Source: Candidatus Rhodoblastus alkanivorans (GTDB lineage Bacteria; Pseudomonadota; Alphaproteobacteria; Rhizobiales; Beijerinckiaceae). Taken from it: a stretch of 64,000 nt of DNA. The stretch is taken from positions 2,398,001 to 2,462,000 of the forward strand of contig NZ_JAIVFP010000001.1 of NCBI RefSeq assembly GCF_022760755.1, read 5' to 3'. The notes beneath the pieces were generated by a model. That model saw nothing but the letters and a program-made list of their open reading frames with translations, made no database searches and was not told where the DNA came from. The translations under genes were made by a program, and so were the position numbers. Of the stretch, positions 1 to 9,605 are shown piece by piece. Position 1 is the first letter of the stretch. Each line of letters opens with the position of its first letter.

Positions 1-207
1 AGCGTCTTCATGGTCACGCACGATCTCGACTCGCTCTATTCGATATGCGACACAATCGCGGCGCTTGCGGACGGCCAGGTGATCGCCTCCGGCCCGCTAG
101 CGACCATGCTCGCTTCCGATCATCCGTGGCTGCGCTCCTATTTCCATGGCAAGCGCGCGCGGTCGATCGTCGCGCCGGGACACGCCGGCGCGGGCGAGCA
201 GAGCTAG
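1..207 (+). CDS. ABC transporter ATP-binding protein, C-terminal end (MlaF-like), partial
   Basis: Only the last 68 codons are in the window; the gene enters from the left edge. The visible part holds the H-loop (VTHDLDS) followed by the usual ABC tail that describes reset of the ATPase. It is followed after 13 bases by a MlaD-like gene, and then by an ABC auxiliary lipoprotein. That order is the classical Mla/MCE lipid-transport arrangement, so the likely role is energising phospholipid or other lipid transport between the membranes. The Walker motifs lie outside the window, so the family assignment rests on the H-loop and on the neighbours. Confidence 0.8.
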   Translation, partial: SVFMVTHDLDSLYSICDTIAALADGQVIASGPLATMLASDHPWLRSYFHGKRARSIVAPGHAGAGEQS

Positions 208-220
208 GAGGAGCCGAAAC

Positions 221-1138
221 ATGGAGACCCGCGCCAATTATGCGCTGATCGGCCTGTTCACTTTGGCGGTGATCATCGGCGCCTTCGGGTTCATCTATTG
301 GTTCAAGACCTATGGCCAGCAGACGGCGCACACGAGCTATGTGATCCATTTCAACGGCTCCGTCTCCGGCCTGCTCAACGGCGCCGCGGTGCAGTTCAAT
401 GGCCTCAAGGTCGGCGATGTCACCGAACTTGGACTCAATCCGGAAAATCCCAGTCAGGTCTACGCGCGCATCTCGATCAACGCCAATACGCCGGTGAAGA
501 CCGACACCAAGGCCTCGCTCGAATTCGGTGGACTGACCGGCGTCGCCTGGGTGGCGCTGCAGGGCGGCAGCGCGAGCGCCGAGCCTTTGCCGCCGGGCGG
601 CGTGCTCGAGGCCTCCGGATCGGCGCTTCAGTCCCTGTTGCAGAAGGCGGAGAAACTCTCGGTCAAGGCCGACAAGGTGCTGGGGGAGGTGGATAGCGCC
701 CTGACCAGCCTGAACGGACTGCTGAAGGAAAGCGGGCCGGGGATTACCGCCTCGGTGAACAACATCCAGAAATTGACGGGGGCGCTCGCCGACAAGAGCG
801 GCAATTTCCTCCAGTCGCTCGACAGCATCGAGCCGGGCAAGGTGCGCAACATCGTGAGAAATACCGATGAGGCGATGGCCAAGGTGAACAATCTGCTCGG
901 CGGCCCCGGCGGCAAGAGCATGATCTCGGATATTTCCGACGCGGCGCGCTCGGTCAGGAAGCTGGCCGACAGCCTGAACCGCTTCGCCAATACCGGGCTG
1001 CGTCAATATGAGGGCCTTGCAGTTGACGGCCGCAAGACGCTCCAGGACGTCGATCACGCGGTCAAGACCATCGAGAGAGATCCGCAAAGCATCATCTTCG
1101 GCCGAAAGCCGGCGTTGCCGGAATATCGTGGGCGCTAA
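221..1138 (+). CDS. MlaD family (MCE-domain) lipid transport protein
   Basis: 305 residues. An N-terminal membrane anchor (about residues 8-28) is followed by a single MCE domain whose core reads SVSGLLNGAAVQFNGLKVGD, then a long helical C-terminal tail. MCE proteins of this type form the periplasmic substrate-binding rings of Mla-like ABC transporters that move phospholipids between inner and outer membranes. The start is set by an AGGAGG ribosome site about 8 bases upstream of the ATG; longer open frame upstream overlaps the ATPase gene and has no such site. It is the second gene of an ATPase - MCE protein - lipoprotein operon. Confidence 0.88.
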   Translation: METRANYALIGLFTLAVIIGAFGFIYWFKTYGQQTAHTSYVIHFNGSVSGLLNGAAVQFNGLKVGDVTELGLNPENPSQVYARISINANTPVKTDTKASLEFGGLTGVAWVALQGGSASAEPLPPGGVLEASGSALQSLLQKAEKLSVKADKVLGEVDSALTSLNGLLKESGPGITASVNNIQKLTGALADKSGNFLQSLDSIEPGKVRNIVRNTDEAMAKVNNLLGGPGGKSMISDISDAARSVRKLADSLNRFANTGLRQYEGLAVDGRKTLQDVDHAVKTIERDPQSIIFGRKPALPEYRGR

Positions 1139-1181
1139 GCGAAAAATCGGCGCCGGCCGGCCCTGAAGGGAAACAGACAGC

Positions 1182-1805
1182 GTGGTCAGCAATACCGGAA
1201 CCAAAACGCGGCGGGCGCGCGGGACGCGGCGGAAAACGGCGGCCGTTACGGCGCTTGGCGCGGCGTTCGCCTTCGGTCTGGCCGGCTGCGCGAGCCTGTC
1301 CCCGCCGCCGCAACGCTTCGACCTTCGCGCGGCGTCGGCGCGGGCGCGCCCTTCGAGCGCGACTTTCGCGGTTCCGACGCCGACCGCTTACGATCCTCTG
1401 GACAGCAATCTGATCGTGGTGCGCAGCGCCGACGGCGCGCTGAGCCGTTCGCCCGGCGCGGAATGGGCGGATCGCTTGCCTTCCCTGCTGCGGGGCCGCA
1501 TCGTCCAGACTTTCGAAAACGCCGGACTCGCCCGGCAGGTCGCGCCATTCGGCAATTCCGCGCAATATGCCCTGCCTGTCGAAGTGCGGCGCTTCGACAT
1601 TGACGCCGCCACCCACATGGCCGAAGTCGAACTGACCGCGCGTCTGATTGCCGAAGACGGCGGCCGGATCGTCGCCGCCAAGGTGTTTTCCGCCTCGGAG
1701 CCCGTCGCCGAAATCGGGGGCGCCGCGCCGCCTGTGGCGCTGGACCAGGCTCTCTCGATAGTGCTCGCCCGCATGATCCCCTGGGCCGCGTCCCTGGGGC
1801 GATAA
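1182..1805 (+). CDS. ABC-type transport auxiliary lipoprotein
   Basis: 207 residues with a GTG start. A basic N-terminus and hydrophobic stretch lead to a lipobox LAGC near residue 36, so the mature protein is a lipoprotein. The rest matches the general form of the ABC-type transport auxiliary lipoprotein family (PqiC/MlaD-partner type), which sits in the outer membrane and helps MCE transporters. It is the last gene of the lipid transport operon and is followed by a strong hairpin terminator. The start could be slightly further downstream, but the lipobox spacing agrees with this one. Confidence 0.82.
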   Translation: MVSNTGTKTRRARGTRRKTAAVTALGAAFAFGLAGCASLSPPPQRFDLRAASARARPSSATFAVPTPTAYDPLDSNLIVVRSADGALSRSPGAEWADRLPSLLRGRIVQTFENAGLARQVAPFGNSAQYALPVEVRRFDIDAATHMAEVELTARLIAEDGGRIVAAKVFSASEPVAEIGGAAPPVALDQALSIVLARMIPWAASLGR

Positions 1806-1847
1806 GACCGCACAACCCGCCGCGAAGCGCGGAAGCGCAAAAGAAAA

Positions 1848-1876
1848 CGCCCGGATCGCTCCGGGCGCTGATTTTT
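1848..1876. terminator. bidirectional rho-independent terminator
   Basis: An 8-bp perfect stem (CGCCCGGA / TCCGGGCG) with a four-base loop is followed by a T-rich run on the plus strand, and is preceded by an A-rich run that serves as the T-run for the minus strand. It lies between two convergent genes, so it can end both transcripts. Confidence 0.85.
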
Positions 1877-1891
1877 GTCGTTGCCCTTTGC

Positions 1892-4800
1892 TCAGCCGAG
1901 ACGGCCGGAGGCGTGGGCGAGCAGGCTGTATACCTTGCCGGTTTCCGACGTGAGATAGGACCGCGTCAGCAGGCCGTCACGGTCCTGCCGGCTGACGTCG
2001 CCGAGCAGACGCTCGAATTCCTGCAGATAGCGATCGACCGTCAGGCGGAAGTCGTGATCCTCGCCGTAACGGCGGCGCACGTCGTCGAAGGTCTTCTGGC
2101 CCTGAGTCGTATAGAGACGGCGGTTGAACGCCGCGCTCTCGCCGCGGCGGAAGCGGTCCCAGGCGTCGATCAGCGCCGTTTCGTCCACCACCCGGGCGAT
2201 TTCCGCCGACAGGCTGTCGAGCGAATCGGCGGGAGCCGCCGGGCGGCGCGCCGCCGGCTCGTCGGCCGAGGCGCGCGCGAGCAGGTCGCTCATCCAGCCG
2301 CCGCGCTCCGCGGGGGCCGCCGGGGCGGGCGCCGGCAAGGCGGCGGCCGCGACCGGCCGCGCCGCCTGCGGTCGTGAGTCGAAGCGCGGCGTCTCGCGGG
2401 CGGGTTCCCGCCGCGAAGGCGTTTCGCTGCGCGGCTCGAGCGCCGGCTGGGGACGCGCGGGTTCGGGTTCGACCACGTCATAGGCCCGGCCCGAGCGGGC
2501 GACCAGTTCGGTCAGCTCGTTCAGGGCCTGCATCTGCTCGGTGACGATCCTGCGCATGGTCGCAGCCTGTTCACCGGTCTCACGCGGGAGATCGACCATG
2601 CCGCGCTTCAGCTCCTGCCGGGTCGATTCCAGCTCGCGCTGGATTTCGCCGGTCATCGCCCGCAGCTCCTGCGACACGCCCTTGTAACGTTCCGAGGTCT
2701 GTTGGAACAGCTGGTTCATTTGCGCCAGGGTCTGTTCATAGGCGGCGCTCAGCTCGGCGGCCGTCTTCTCGCGTTCGCGCGCCGTCTTCTCGCGCAATTC
2801 GTCATACTGGCTGGTGAGCGCGCCCGCCGTGGCGGAAGTCGCGGAAGACAGGAAGTCGCCGACCTCGCGGGCGCGCGCCTCGGCCTGGGTCAGAGTGCGC
2901 GCGATCATCGCCGAGAAGCCGTTGAGGCGCATTTCATATTCGTTCTGACGCTTCTGGGCCTCGTCATAAAGCGCCTGGAGGCTTTGCATGCGCGCCTCGA
3001 GCGCGGCGTTGATCGCCTCCTGGGCTTCCGCGGCATCGTTGACGCGGGCCTGCAGGCTTTCGTCCACTTGCGCCTGAGCGCGGTTCAATTCCTGCAGGCG
3101 GGCGTCGAAGCCGTGGCGGATTGTGGCGTGTGCTGTGGTCATCTCGCGCAGCGACGACTCCAGCGCTTCCATCTGGTCGTGGATCGCGTGCGCGGCGCCG
3201 CCAATGCCTTCTTCGGTCTGGCGGGCCGCCGAGTCGAGACGGTCCACTTCGCCATGGAGGCTCTCGATGGCGGTCCCGAGCGCGCCGATCCGCGGCGCCA
3301 GGGCGCCTTCGACCTGGGTCAGTCCGGTTTCGGCCTTGTCGATCGTCGCGAGGAGGGCGCGATGGGTTTCCGCCATATTGGCGATCAGCCCGCCGACGTC
3401 CTGCTTCATGCGGCCGCTCGCCTCTTCGAGCGCCGCGGTCATTTCCGCCTGGCGGCGGCCGAGATGCGCGATGAGATCGTTCGAACGCCCGGCGAGCGCG
3501 CCGACCGCGCTCTCGCTGAAAGCGACGATCTGCGATACGACTTCGCCGCCGCGCGTGGTCAGCAGTTCGACCAGATTCGCCCCGCGCGAATCGTACCACT
3601 CATGCAGTTCTGCGACGCGGGCGCCCAATTCGCCGGTGAGCGCCCGTCCGCGGCCGTCGACAGTCTGTTCGATCTGCGCGATGCGGCGGTCCATTTCCTC
3701 GCCGACCTGGCCGAGGCGGCCGACCACATTCTGCTCGAACAGGTCGATCTGGCCGCTGAGACTGACGGCGATCTCATTGGCGCGGCCGCCGAGCGCAGCA
3801 TCGATTTCATCGGTCTTGGCGGACAGCTGCCGGGCGACGGCGTTGGAGCGGGCGAGAATGATCCCGTCGAGCTCGCGGCCCTTGGCCTCGAGTGTGTCGC
3901 GGACCTCGCCAAGGCGACCGGCGATCTTCTGCTCGAAGGTCGCGACATGGCTGTCGAAGCTGGCGGCGATCTCGTCGGCGCGGCCGCCGAGCGTGGCGTC
4001 GAGCTCCCTAGTCTTCGTGGCGAGCTGATGGGCGAGGGCGTTGGAGCGCGACGCAATGACCGCGTCGAGATCGCGGCCCTTGGCGTCGAGCGTCTCCTGG
4101 ACCTCGCCGAGACGGCCGACCACATTCTGCTCGAACATCGCAATATGGCCGCCGAGGCTCGCGGCGATCTCGCTGGCGTGTCCGCCCAACGTGGCGTCGA
4201 GTTCCCCGGTCTTGGCGGAGAGTTCGAGAGAGAGGGCGTTGGAGCGCGACGCAATGGCCGCGTCGAGTTCGCGGCCCTTGGCGTCGAGCGTCTCCTGGAC
4301 CTCGCCGAGGCGGCCGACGACATTCTGCTCGAACATCGCAATATGACCGCCGAGGCTGGCGGCGATCTCGCTGGCGCGTCCGCCGAGCGTGGCGTCGATC
4401 TCCTCGGCCTTGGCCGAGAGCTCCCGGGTGAGGGCGTCGGAGCGCGACAGAATGATCGCGTCGAGCTCGCGGCCCTTGGCTTCGAGCGTGTCGCGGACCT
4501 CTCCGAGGCGGCCGACGACATTGCGCTCGAACAGATCGATATGGCCGCCCAGATGGCCGGAAATCTCGGTGGCGCGGCCGCCGAGCGTGGCGTCGATCTC
4601 CTCGGCCTTGGCCGAGAGCTCCTGGGTGAGGGCGGTCGAGCGCGCGAGGATGATCTCGTCGAGTTCGCGCGCCTTGGCGTCGAGCGCCCTGCCGACCTCG
4701 CGGCCGCCTTCGCCGAGCACTTTGGCGATATCGATGGCGCGGCCCGCCAAAGCGTCGTTGAGCTGGCGCGAGCGCGTCGAGAGGCCAGTCTCCACCTTGG

Positions 4801-7800
4801 CGATGAGATCGTCCATGACGCGGGCGACGTCCTCGGTCTTGCTGGCGGCTCTATGGTCGAAGCGATCGATCTGCTGCTCCAGCAGGTTCGCCGTCTCTTC
4901 GGCGCGGCGGCCGAGGCGCGTCTCGAGCTGGGCTCCGTGAATGTTGATCGCCATTTCGATGGCGGCGAGCCGCGAGGAGATCGCGGCGGCGAGGGCTTCC
5001 GACTGCTCGCCGATCCGCGTGGAGGCGCTGGCGCCCAGATCGGAAATGGTGTTGTCGAAACTCGCCAGCGTCTCGCTAAGCATGGCGCGCAGGGCTTCGG
5101 TTTCCGTCCGGATGTGCTCCACCGAGCCTTCGCCGCCCGAACGCAGGAGCTGATCCAGCGCCGCGAACTGGCCGACGAAATCGGCCTTGAGCCGTTCGGC
5201 GTGGTCGCTGAGCCGCGCCTGGGTCTCGGCGACGCCGGTCGCCATGCGGTCCTCGAAGATTTCGAGATGCGAAGCGATTTCCTGCGACATGCGCGCGGCG
5301 TGGTGGCCGAGGCTGCCCGAGGCGTCCTCGCCGCCGCGCAGCATCGCCTGTTCGAAGGCGTCGAACCGCTCCGACAGGGCTTCGGCGACGCGCTCGCCAT
5401 GGACGCCGATCGCCGCGACCGCCTCCGAGGCGAGCTGGGCGAAACGCTTCTGGCTTTCGGCGACCCGCGAGGCAATGGATTCGGCGGTCTGCCCAGCGGT
5501 GGCCGCGAAATTGCGGTCGAGATTCGCCGTCTGCGCCAGCAAAGCGGAGACGGTTGCGTCGGCGGCCTCCTGGAAGCGCGCCTGCGCGGCGGCGACATTG
5601 CCGCCAAGGACGTCCGCGATCGACCCGCCGATCTCGGCCAGCGCCTGGCGCAGCAGCTCGGTCTGTTCCGAAGTTTGCGCGTTGAAGGCGCCGAACTGGG
5701 CCTGGAAGGTCTCGGCGTGGCGCGCGAGCGCCGAGCGCTGGGTTTCGGCTGTCGCGGCGACGCTCCTTTCGAGGCGTTCGCCCTGGGCGGCGACGGCTTC
5801 GATCGCCTGCTGCGCGCTTTCGCCGACGCGTTGCGCGAAAGCCTCCGCCTGGCTGACGAAGGCCGCGAGGGGCGCGTCAGTGACAGCGGCGACGCTCTGT
5901 TCCAGGCGCTCCGTATGGGCGGCGACCGCCTCGATCGTATGCTGCGCGGCCTCGCCGAAGCGCTGCTCGAACGCCTCCGTTTGGCTGACGAGGGCGGCGA
6001 GGGGCGCGTCGGTCGCGGACGCGACGCTCCGTTCGAGACGCTCCGCCTGGGCGGCGATCGCTTCCGTCGCCTGTTGCGCCGTTTCGCCGAAGCGCCGGGC
6101 CACGGCCTCCGTCTGCTCGACCAGATGGGTCATGGGCGCCTCGACCGCCGAAACGACGCCTTGATCGAGGCGCTCGACATGGGCCGCCATGGCGTCGAGC
6201 GCCGCCTGGGTCGCTTCGCCGAGACGCTGCTCGACCGCGTCAGTATGGCTGGCGAGGGCGGCGATATGGGTTTCGGTCGCGGCGACGACGCCGCGCTCCA
6301 GGCGCTCGCTGTGGGCGACGATGGCGTTGGTCGCCTGCCGGGCGGTTTCGCCGAAGCGCTGCTCGAAGCCGTCGGTATGGCCGGTGAGGGCGACGAGCTG
6401 ACTCTCGGTCGCGCTCGCCACGCCGCGCTCGATCCGATCGCCCTGGGCGACGAGAGCGTCGACGGCCTGTTGCGCGGTCTGTTCCAGCTTCTGCTCGAAG
6501 GCCTGGGTCTGGCTGACGAAGGCGGCGAGCGGCTCTTCGGTCGCGGCGGCGACGCTATGTTCGAGGCGTTCGGTTTGGGCGACGATGGCCCGGATGGTTT
6601 GTTGCGCGGTTTCGCCGAAGCGCTGCTCGAAGGCCTGGGTCTGGCTGACGAAGGCCGCGAGCGGCGCCTCGGTCGCGGCGGCGACGCTTTGATCGAGACG
6701 CTCGACATGGGCGCCGATGGCGTCCAGAGCGGTCTGGGTCGCTTCGCCCAACCGCTGCTCGACCGCGTCGGTATGGCTGCCGAGAGCGGCGATATGGGTT
6801 TCGGTCGCGGCGACGACGCCGCGCTCCAGCCGCTCGCTGTGAGCGACGATGGCGTCGGTCGCCTGCCTGGCGGTCTCGCCGAAGCGCTGCTCGAAGCCTT
6901 CGGTATGGCCGGTGAGGGCGACGAGCTGGCTCTCGGTCGCGCTCGCGACGCCGCGTTCGAGGCGGTCGCCCTGGGCGACCAGAGCGTCGAGGGCCTGTTG
7001 CGTCGTCTGCTCCAGTTTCTGCTGGAAGGAATCGGCATGGCCCGAAAGCGCGGCGATCTGCCTGTCCGCCGCATGAGCGACGCCATGTTCCAGCCGGTCG
7101 GTCTGGGCGACGATCGCTTCAACCGTCTGCTGCGCGGTCTGGCCGAACAGCCGTTCGAAGCTTTCCGTATGGCCGGCGAGCGAAGAGAGCTGGTCCTGGG
7201 TCGCGGCGGCGACCACATGCTCCAGCCGCTCGCCCTGTGCGGCGACGGCTTCGATGGTGTTGTGCGCCGTCTGGGCGAATTGCTCCTGGAAGGCGTTCGT
7301 ATGGCCGACGAGCGCGACGAGCGTCTCCTGCATCGCGCCGCCGACGGTCCGTTCCAGATTCTGGACGTTCTGGGTCAGCGCGCTTTCGACCTGGCCCGTA
7401 TGCGTTTCGAACTGCGTGATCGTCGCCCCGGCGAGGGCTTCGATCCGCTGCTTGAGCGTGTCGGCCTTTTCGCCGATCGCGGCAAGGGCGGATTGGGTCG
7501 CCTCATCCACGATTTCGCGCAGATTGGCGGTATGGCCCGAGACCGATTCGATGGTCTCGCCGGCGACCTGGGCGAATTGCGTATTGAACGCCTGGGTATG
7601 GCCGGCGAAGGCGGCGAGCGTCTCGTTCGCCGCCTGGCCGAAGTTTTCGCGCAGGGCGGCCGCCTGGCTCGCGACCTCTTCCGTGGTCTTGGCGCTGACG
7701 GTGGCGTAGGCTTCGCCGACCGCTTCGACATTGGCGCCGAAATCCTCGATCGTCCGCTGCGTCGTCGCGCCGACATGGCGCTGGAAGGCCTCGGCCTTGG

Positions 7801-9262
7801 TCGTCATTTCCTCGATCGCGGCGGCGGCGGCGGCGGAGAATTCCTCCACCGCGCGCTGGCGATGGCCGGCGAGCGCTTCGGAGACGGCGTCGCCCAGCGA
7901 GGCGAGCTGATTGCGCGCTTCGGCCGACTGCTGGCCGATCTTGGCGCTGACCTCGTCGCCGGTCAGGGCGAGGGCCTGCTGGAAGGCTGGCCCCTGAACG
8001 CCGACCAGATGTTCGAGGCGCGCCGCCTGCTCGGTAAGGCTCGCGGTCCATTGCCGCGAGCGCGCCCCGAGCGTTTCGCCCAGGCGCGCGCCGATCTCGT
8101 CGAGGCCCTGCGACATGCCGTTCGTCCGCTCCTCGGCCTGTTCGAGGAAAGTCGTCGCGAAGCCGCGGAGATCGCCGTCGATTTTCGATGCGCGCGCGTC
8201 GATCAGGCGCGCGGTCTCCTCGCTCGACTGGCTGAAGGTCTGAATCAGGTTGCGGGCGCGCTCGTCGAGCTGGCGCAGAAGCGTCTCGCCGGATTGCAGG
8301 AACGCCGTTTCGATCGCGGAGCCCTTGCCCTCTATGGATTTCGCGATGCGGTCGCCGGTCTGCTCGAGCATTTCGGTCAGCTGTTTCGTCGCCGAGTCGA
8401 GTTCGCCCGCGACCGCCGTATGGGCGTCGCCGAGGGCGCTGGAAATCTGGTCGGCGTTGGAGACGATGGATTCGCGCTCGCTCGCCAGTTCGTTGAGCAG
8501 GACGCGGATGCGGCGCTCGTTGTCGCCATAGGTTCGTTCGAGCGCGGAGACCTCGGCGCGGACCATGGTTTCGAGCTCGCTGGCGCGGGCGAGCGCGCGC
8601 TCTATGCCGTCGCCCATCGAGGCCACTTCGCGGCGGATCGCCTGGCTCAGGGTCACGACCTGTTCGGTGGCGATGGTTTCAGGCTCGGCGAGGCGGATCG
8701 CCACTTCGGCCATGGAGCGGGCGGTGTGGCGCATTTCCTGCGTGCGGCGCAGCACGGCGCCCATGGCGAGGAAGAAGATGACAGGGCCGATCAAAGCGAA
8801 GGCGGAGGCCGCGGCCCGCGGGCTGAACAGCGCGCCGGAGAAAGCGGCGCCGTGGTTGGCGAGGACATAGCCGCTCCACAGGCCGACCCAGATGAGGGAA
8901 GCGAATATTGCGACGGTTAGGGCGCTGGAGCTGGGTTTCGTTTGAAGGGCCTGGAGAATCTGCCCGACCGAAGGCCGGTCGTCGTTGGCCGGGCGGGGGC
9001 TCGACGGCGGACGCTGGGGATCCGGCTGTTTGGCGACAGGCGCCAGCTCGTTGGGCGGCACTTCCGGCAGGCGCGGCGCGGGTTCGGGGGCTTCGGAGCG
9101 CGGCGTCGGCAGCTGGAAATCGAGCTTGGGGGCTTGCGCGGGCGATTCCGGTTCGGGCGCGGGCGTCGTCGAGGCCTCGGGCTCGATATTGAGCCTGAGG
9201 GCATCCTCGATGGCCGACAAAGCGGCTGCCGCCGGATCCTGAGCCTTGTTCGGTGTGGACAT
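1892..9262 (-). CDS. giant membrane-anchored coiled-coil repeat protein (2456 aa)
   Basis: 2456 residues. A Pro/Glu-rich cytoplasmic N-terminus (1-110) is followed by two membrane segments (about 113-135 and 150-170) and then roughly 2000 residues of Ala/Glu/Gln-rich helix. Two repeat classes are visible: about twelve tandem units of 44 residues (4 x 11), and four to five units of 66 residues (6 x 11). Both are multiples of the 11-residue hendecad step seen in apolipoprotein-like and some tethering coiled coils. A Pro-rich linker precedes a conserved-looking globular C-terminus of about 100 residues (from the IDAWDRFRRGE motif onwards). Similar very long proteins in Hyphomicrobiales are annotated as apolipoprotein-like or kinesin-like, without known function. 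The start is the first ATG, with an alanine-rich N-terminus. A scaffold or cell-size envelope tether is an inference only. Confidence 0.85.
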   Translation of the reverse strand: MSTPNKAQDPAAAALSAIEDALRLNIEPEASTTPAPEPESPAQAPKLDFQLPTPRSEAPEPAPRLPEVPPNELAPVAKQPDPQRPPSSPRPANDDRPSVGQILQALQTKPSSSALTVAIFASLIWVGLWSGYVLANHGAAFSGALFSPRAAASAFALIGPVIFFLAMGAVLRRTQEMRHTARSMAEVAIRLAEPETIATEQVVTLSQAIRREVASMGDGIERALARASELETMVRAEVSALERTYGDNERRIRVLLNELASERESIVSNADQISSALGDAHTAVAGELDSATKQLTEMLEQTGDRIAKSIEGKGSAIETAFLQSGETLLRQLDERARNLIQTFSQSSEETARLIDARASKIDGDLRGFATTFLEQAEERTNGMSQGLDEIGARLGETLGARSRQWTASLTEQAARLEHLVGVQGPAFQQALALTGDEVSAKIGQQSAEARNQLASLGDAVSEALAGHRQRAVEEFSAAAAAAIEEMTTKAEAFQRHVGATTQRTIEDFGANVEAVGEAYATVSAKTTEEVASQAAALRENFGQAANETLAAFAGHTQAFNTQFAQVAGETIESVSGHTANLREIVDEATQSALAAIGEKADTLKQRIEALAGATITQFETHTGQVESALTQNVQNLERTVGGAMQETLVALVGHTNAFQEQFAQTAHNTIEAVAAQGERLEHVVAAATQDQLSSLAGHTESFERLFGQTAQQTVEAIVAQTDRLEHGVAHAADRQIAALSGHADSFQQKLEQTTQQALDALVAQGDRLERGVASATESQLVALTGHTEGFEQRFGETARQATDAIVAHSERLERGVVAATETHIAALGSHTDAVEQRLGEATQTALDAIGAHVERLDQSVAAATEAPLAAFVSQTQAFEQRFGETAQQTIRAIVAQTERLEHSVAAATEEPLAAFVSQTQAFEQKLEQTAQQAVDALVAQGDRIERGVASATESQLVALTGHTDGFEQRFGETARQATNAIVAHSERLERGVVAATETHIAALASHTDAVEQRLGEATQAALDAMAAHVERLDQGVVSAVEAPMTHLVEQTEAVARRFGETAQQATEAIAAQAERLERSVASATDAPLAALVSQTEAFEQRFGEAAQHTIEAVAAHTERLEQSVAAVTDAPLAAFVSQAEAFAQRVGESAQQAIEAVAAQGERLERSVAATAETQRSALARHAETFQAQFGAFNAQTSEQTELLRQALAEIGGSIADVLGGNVAAAQARFQEAADATVSALLAQTANLDRNFAATAGQTAESIASRVAESQKRFAQLASEAVAAIGVHGERVAEALSERFDAFEQAMLRGGEDASGSLGHHAARMSQEIASHLEIFEDRMATGVAETQARLSDHAERLKADFVGQFAALDQLLRSGGEGSVEHIRTETEALRAMLSETLASFDNTISDLGASASTRIGEQSEALAAAISSRLAAIEMAINIHGAQLETRLGRRAEETANLLEQQIDRFDHRAASKTEDVARVMDDLIAKVETGLSTRSRQLNDALAGRAIDIAKVLGEGGREVGRALDAKARELDEIILARSTALTQELSAKAEEIDATLGGRATEISGHLGGHIDLFERNVVGRLGEVRDTLEAKGRELDAIILSRSDALTRELSAKAEEIDATLGGRASEIAASLGGHIAMFEQNVVGRLGEVQETLDAKGRELDAAIASRSNALSLELSAKTGELDATLGGHASEIAASLGGHIAMFEQNVVGRLGEVQETLDAKGRDLDAVIASRSNALAHQLATKTRELDATLGGRADEIAASFDSHVATFEQKIAGRLGEVRDTLEAKGRELDGIILARSNAVARQLSAKTDEIDAALGGRANEIAVSLSGQIDLFEQNVVGRLGQVGEEMDRRIAQIEQTVDGRGRALTGELGARVAELHEWYDSRGANLVELLTTRGGEVVSQIVAFSESAVGALAGRSNDLIAHLGRRQAEMTAALEEASGRMKQDVGGLIANMAETHRALLATIDKAETGLTQVEGALAPRIGALGTAIESLHGEVDRLDSAARQTEEGIGGAAHAIHDQMEALESSLREMTTAHATIRHGFDARLQELNRAQAQVDESLQARVNDAAEAQEAINAALEARMQSLQALYDEAQKRQNEYEMRLNGFSAMIARTLTQAEARAREVGDFLSSATSATAGALTSQYDELREKTAREREKTAAELSAAYEQTLAQMNQLFQQTSERYKGVSQELRAMTGEIQRELESTRQELKRGMVDLPRETGEQAATMRRIVTEQMQALNELTELVARSGRAYDVVEPEPARPQPALEPRSETPSRREPARETPRFDSRPQAARPVAAAALPAPAPAAPAERGGWMSDLLARASADEPAARRPAAPADSLDSLSAEIARVVDETALIDAWDRFRRGESAAFNRRLYTTQGQKTFDDVRRRYGEDHDFRLTVDRYLQEFERLLGDVSRQDRDGLLTRSYLTSETGKVYSLLAHASGRLG
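3690..4595 (-). repeat. 66-residue (198-bp) tandem repeats inside the giant coiled-coil gene
   Basis: Four nearly complete units and one partial unit follow each other. Each carries the phrases EIAASLGGHI, FEQNVVGRLGEV, LDAKGRELDA and LDATLGG at the same spacing. The period is 66 residues, i.e. six hendecads. Limits are approximate. Confidence 0.8.
5716..7299 (-). repeat. 44-residue (132-bp) tandem repeats inside the giant coiled-coil gene
   Basis: About twelve consecutive units of 44 residues, each of the form H/QT-x-x-FEQRFGETAQQ ... ERLERGV-x-x-ATE ... ALxG/S. Units 4-7 and 8-11 of the run resemble each other more than their direct neighbours, which indicates a block duplication of four units (528 bp). 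Limits are approximate. Confidence 0.82.
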
Positions 9263-9605
9263 ATCGGAATCGCCTCTACGACTAACTGGACGGCGTGCGG
9301 AGCAACCGCCGACGCCGGTAAACGGCCGAAATTCCGGCAGTTAACCAAGACGTACTCTACGCCCGCGCCGCCGCGATGAAAACGGGCGCGTGAGGGGCTT
9401 TTGCGAACGTCGTTAACGGACCATTAGGCATATTTTCAAAAAAACCCGCAAAAGCCTGAAAAGTAAGGGATCCTTGAAGCGCTCCGCCATAGACTCCGGA
9501 CACGGAAAACGTGTGGATTTTTCATATCCGCAACCAGTGATCGCGGCCGAGCGGCGCGAATTGGCCCGCGACTCGTCGCGCCGCAAGCATGGATCGAGGT
9601 TAATC
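9263..9605. other. intergenic region between divergent genes
   Basis: 343 bases between the divergently transcribed giant coiled-coil gene and the Hpt gene; it should hold both promoters. A TTAA-N7-TTAG sequence at about 9414-9428 resembles the CtrA box (TTAA-N7-TTAA) and a second TTAACC half-site lies near 9351. I see no RNA gene or terminator hairpin here. Confidence 0.4.

Noticed and set aside
5716-7299. Regular 132-bp repeats as a possible CRISPR array
   Set aside because: Repeats are contiguous, coding, diverged and without unique spacers; they are protein repeats.
2702-8920. Very long open frame on the plus strand
   Set aside because: It mirrors the giant coiled-coil gene codon by codon; explained by lack of TTA, CTA and TCA codons in the sense gene. 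Its translated repeats have no independent logic.
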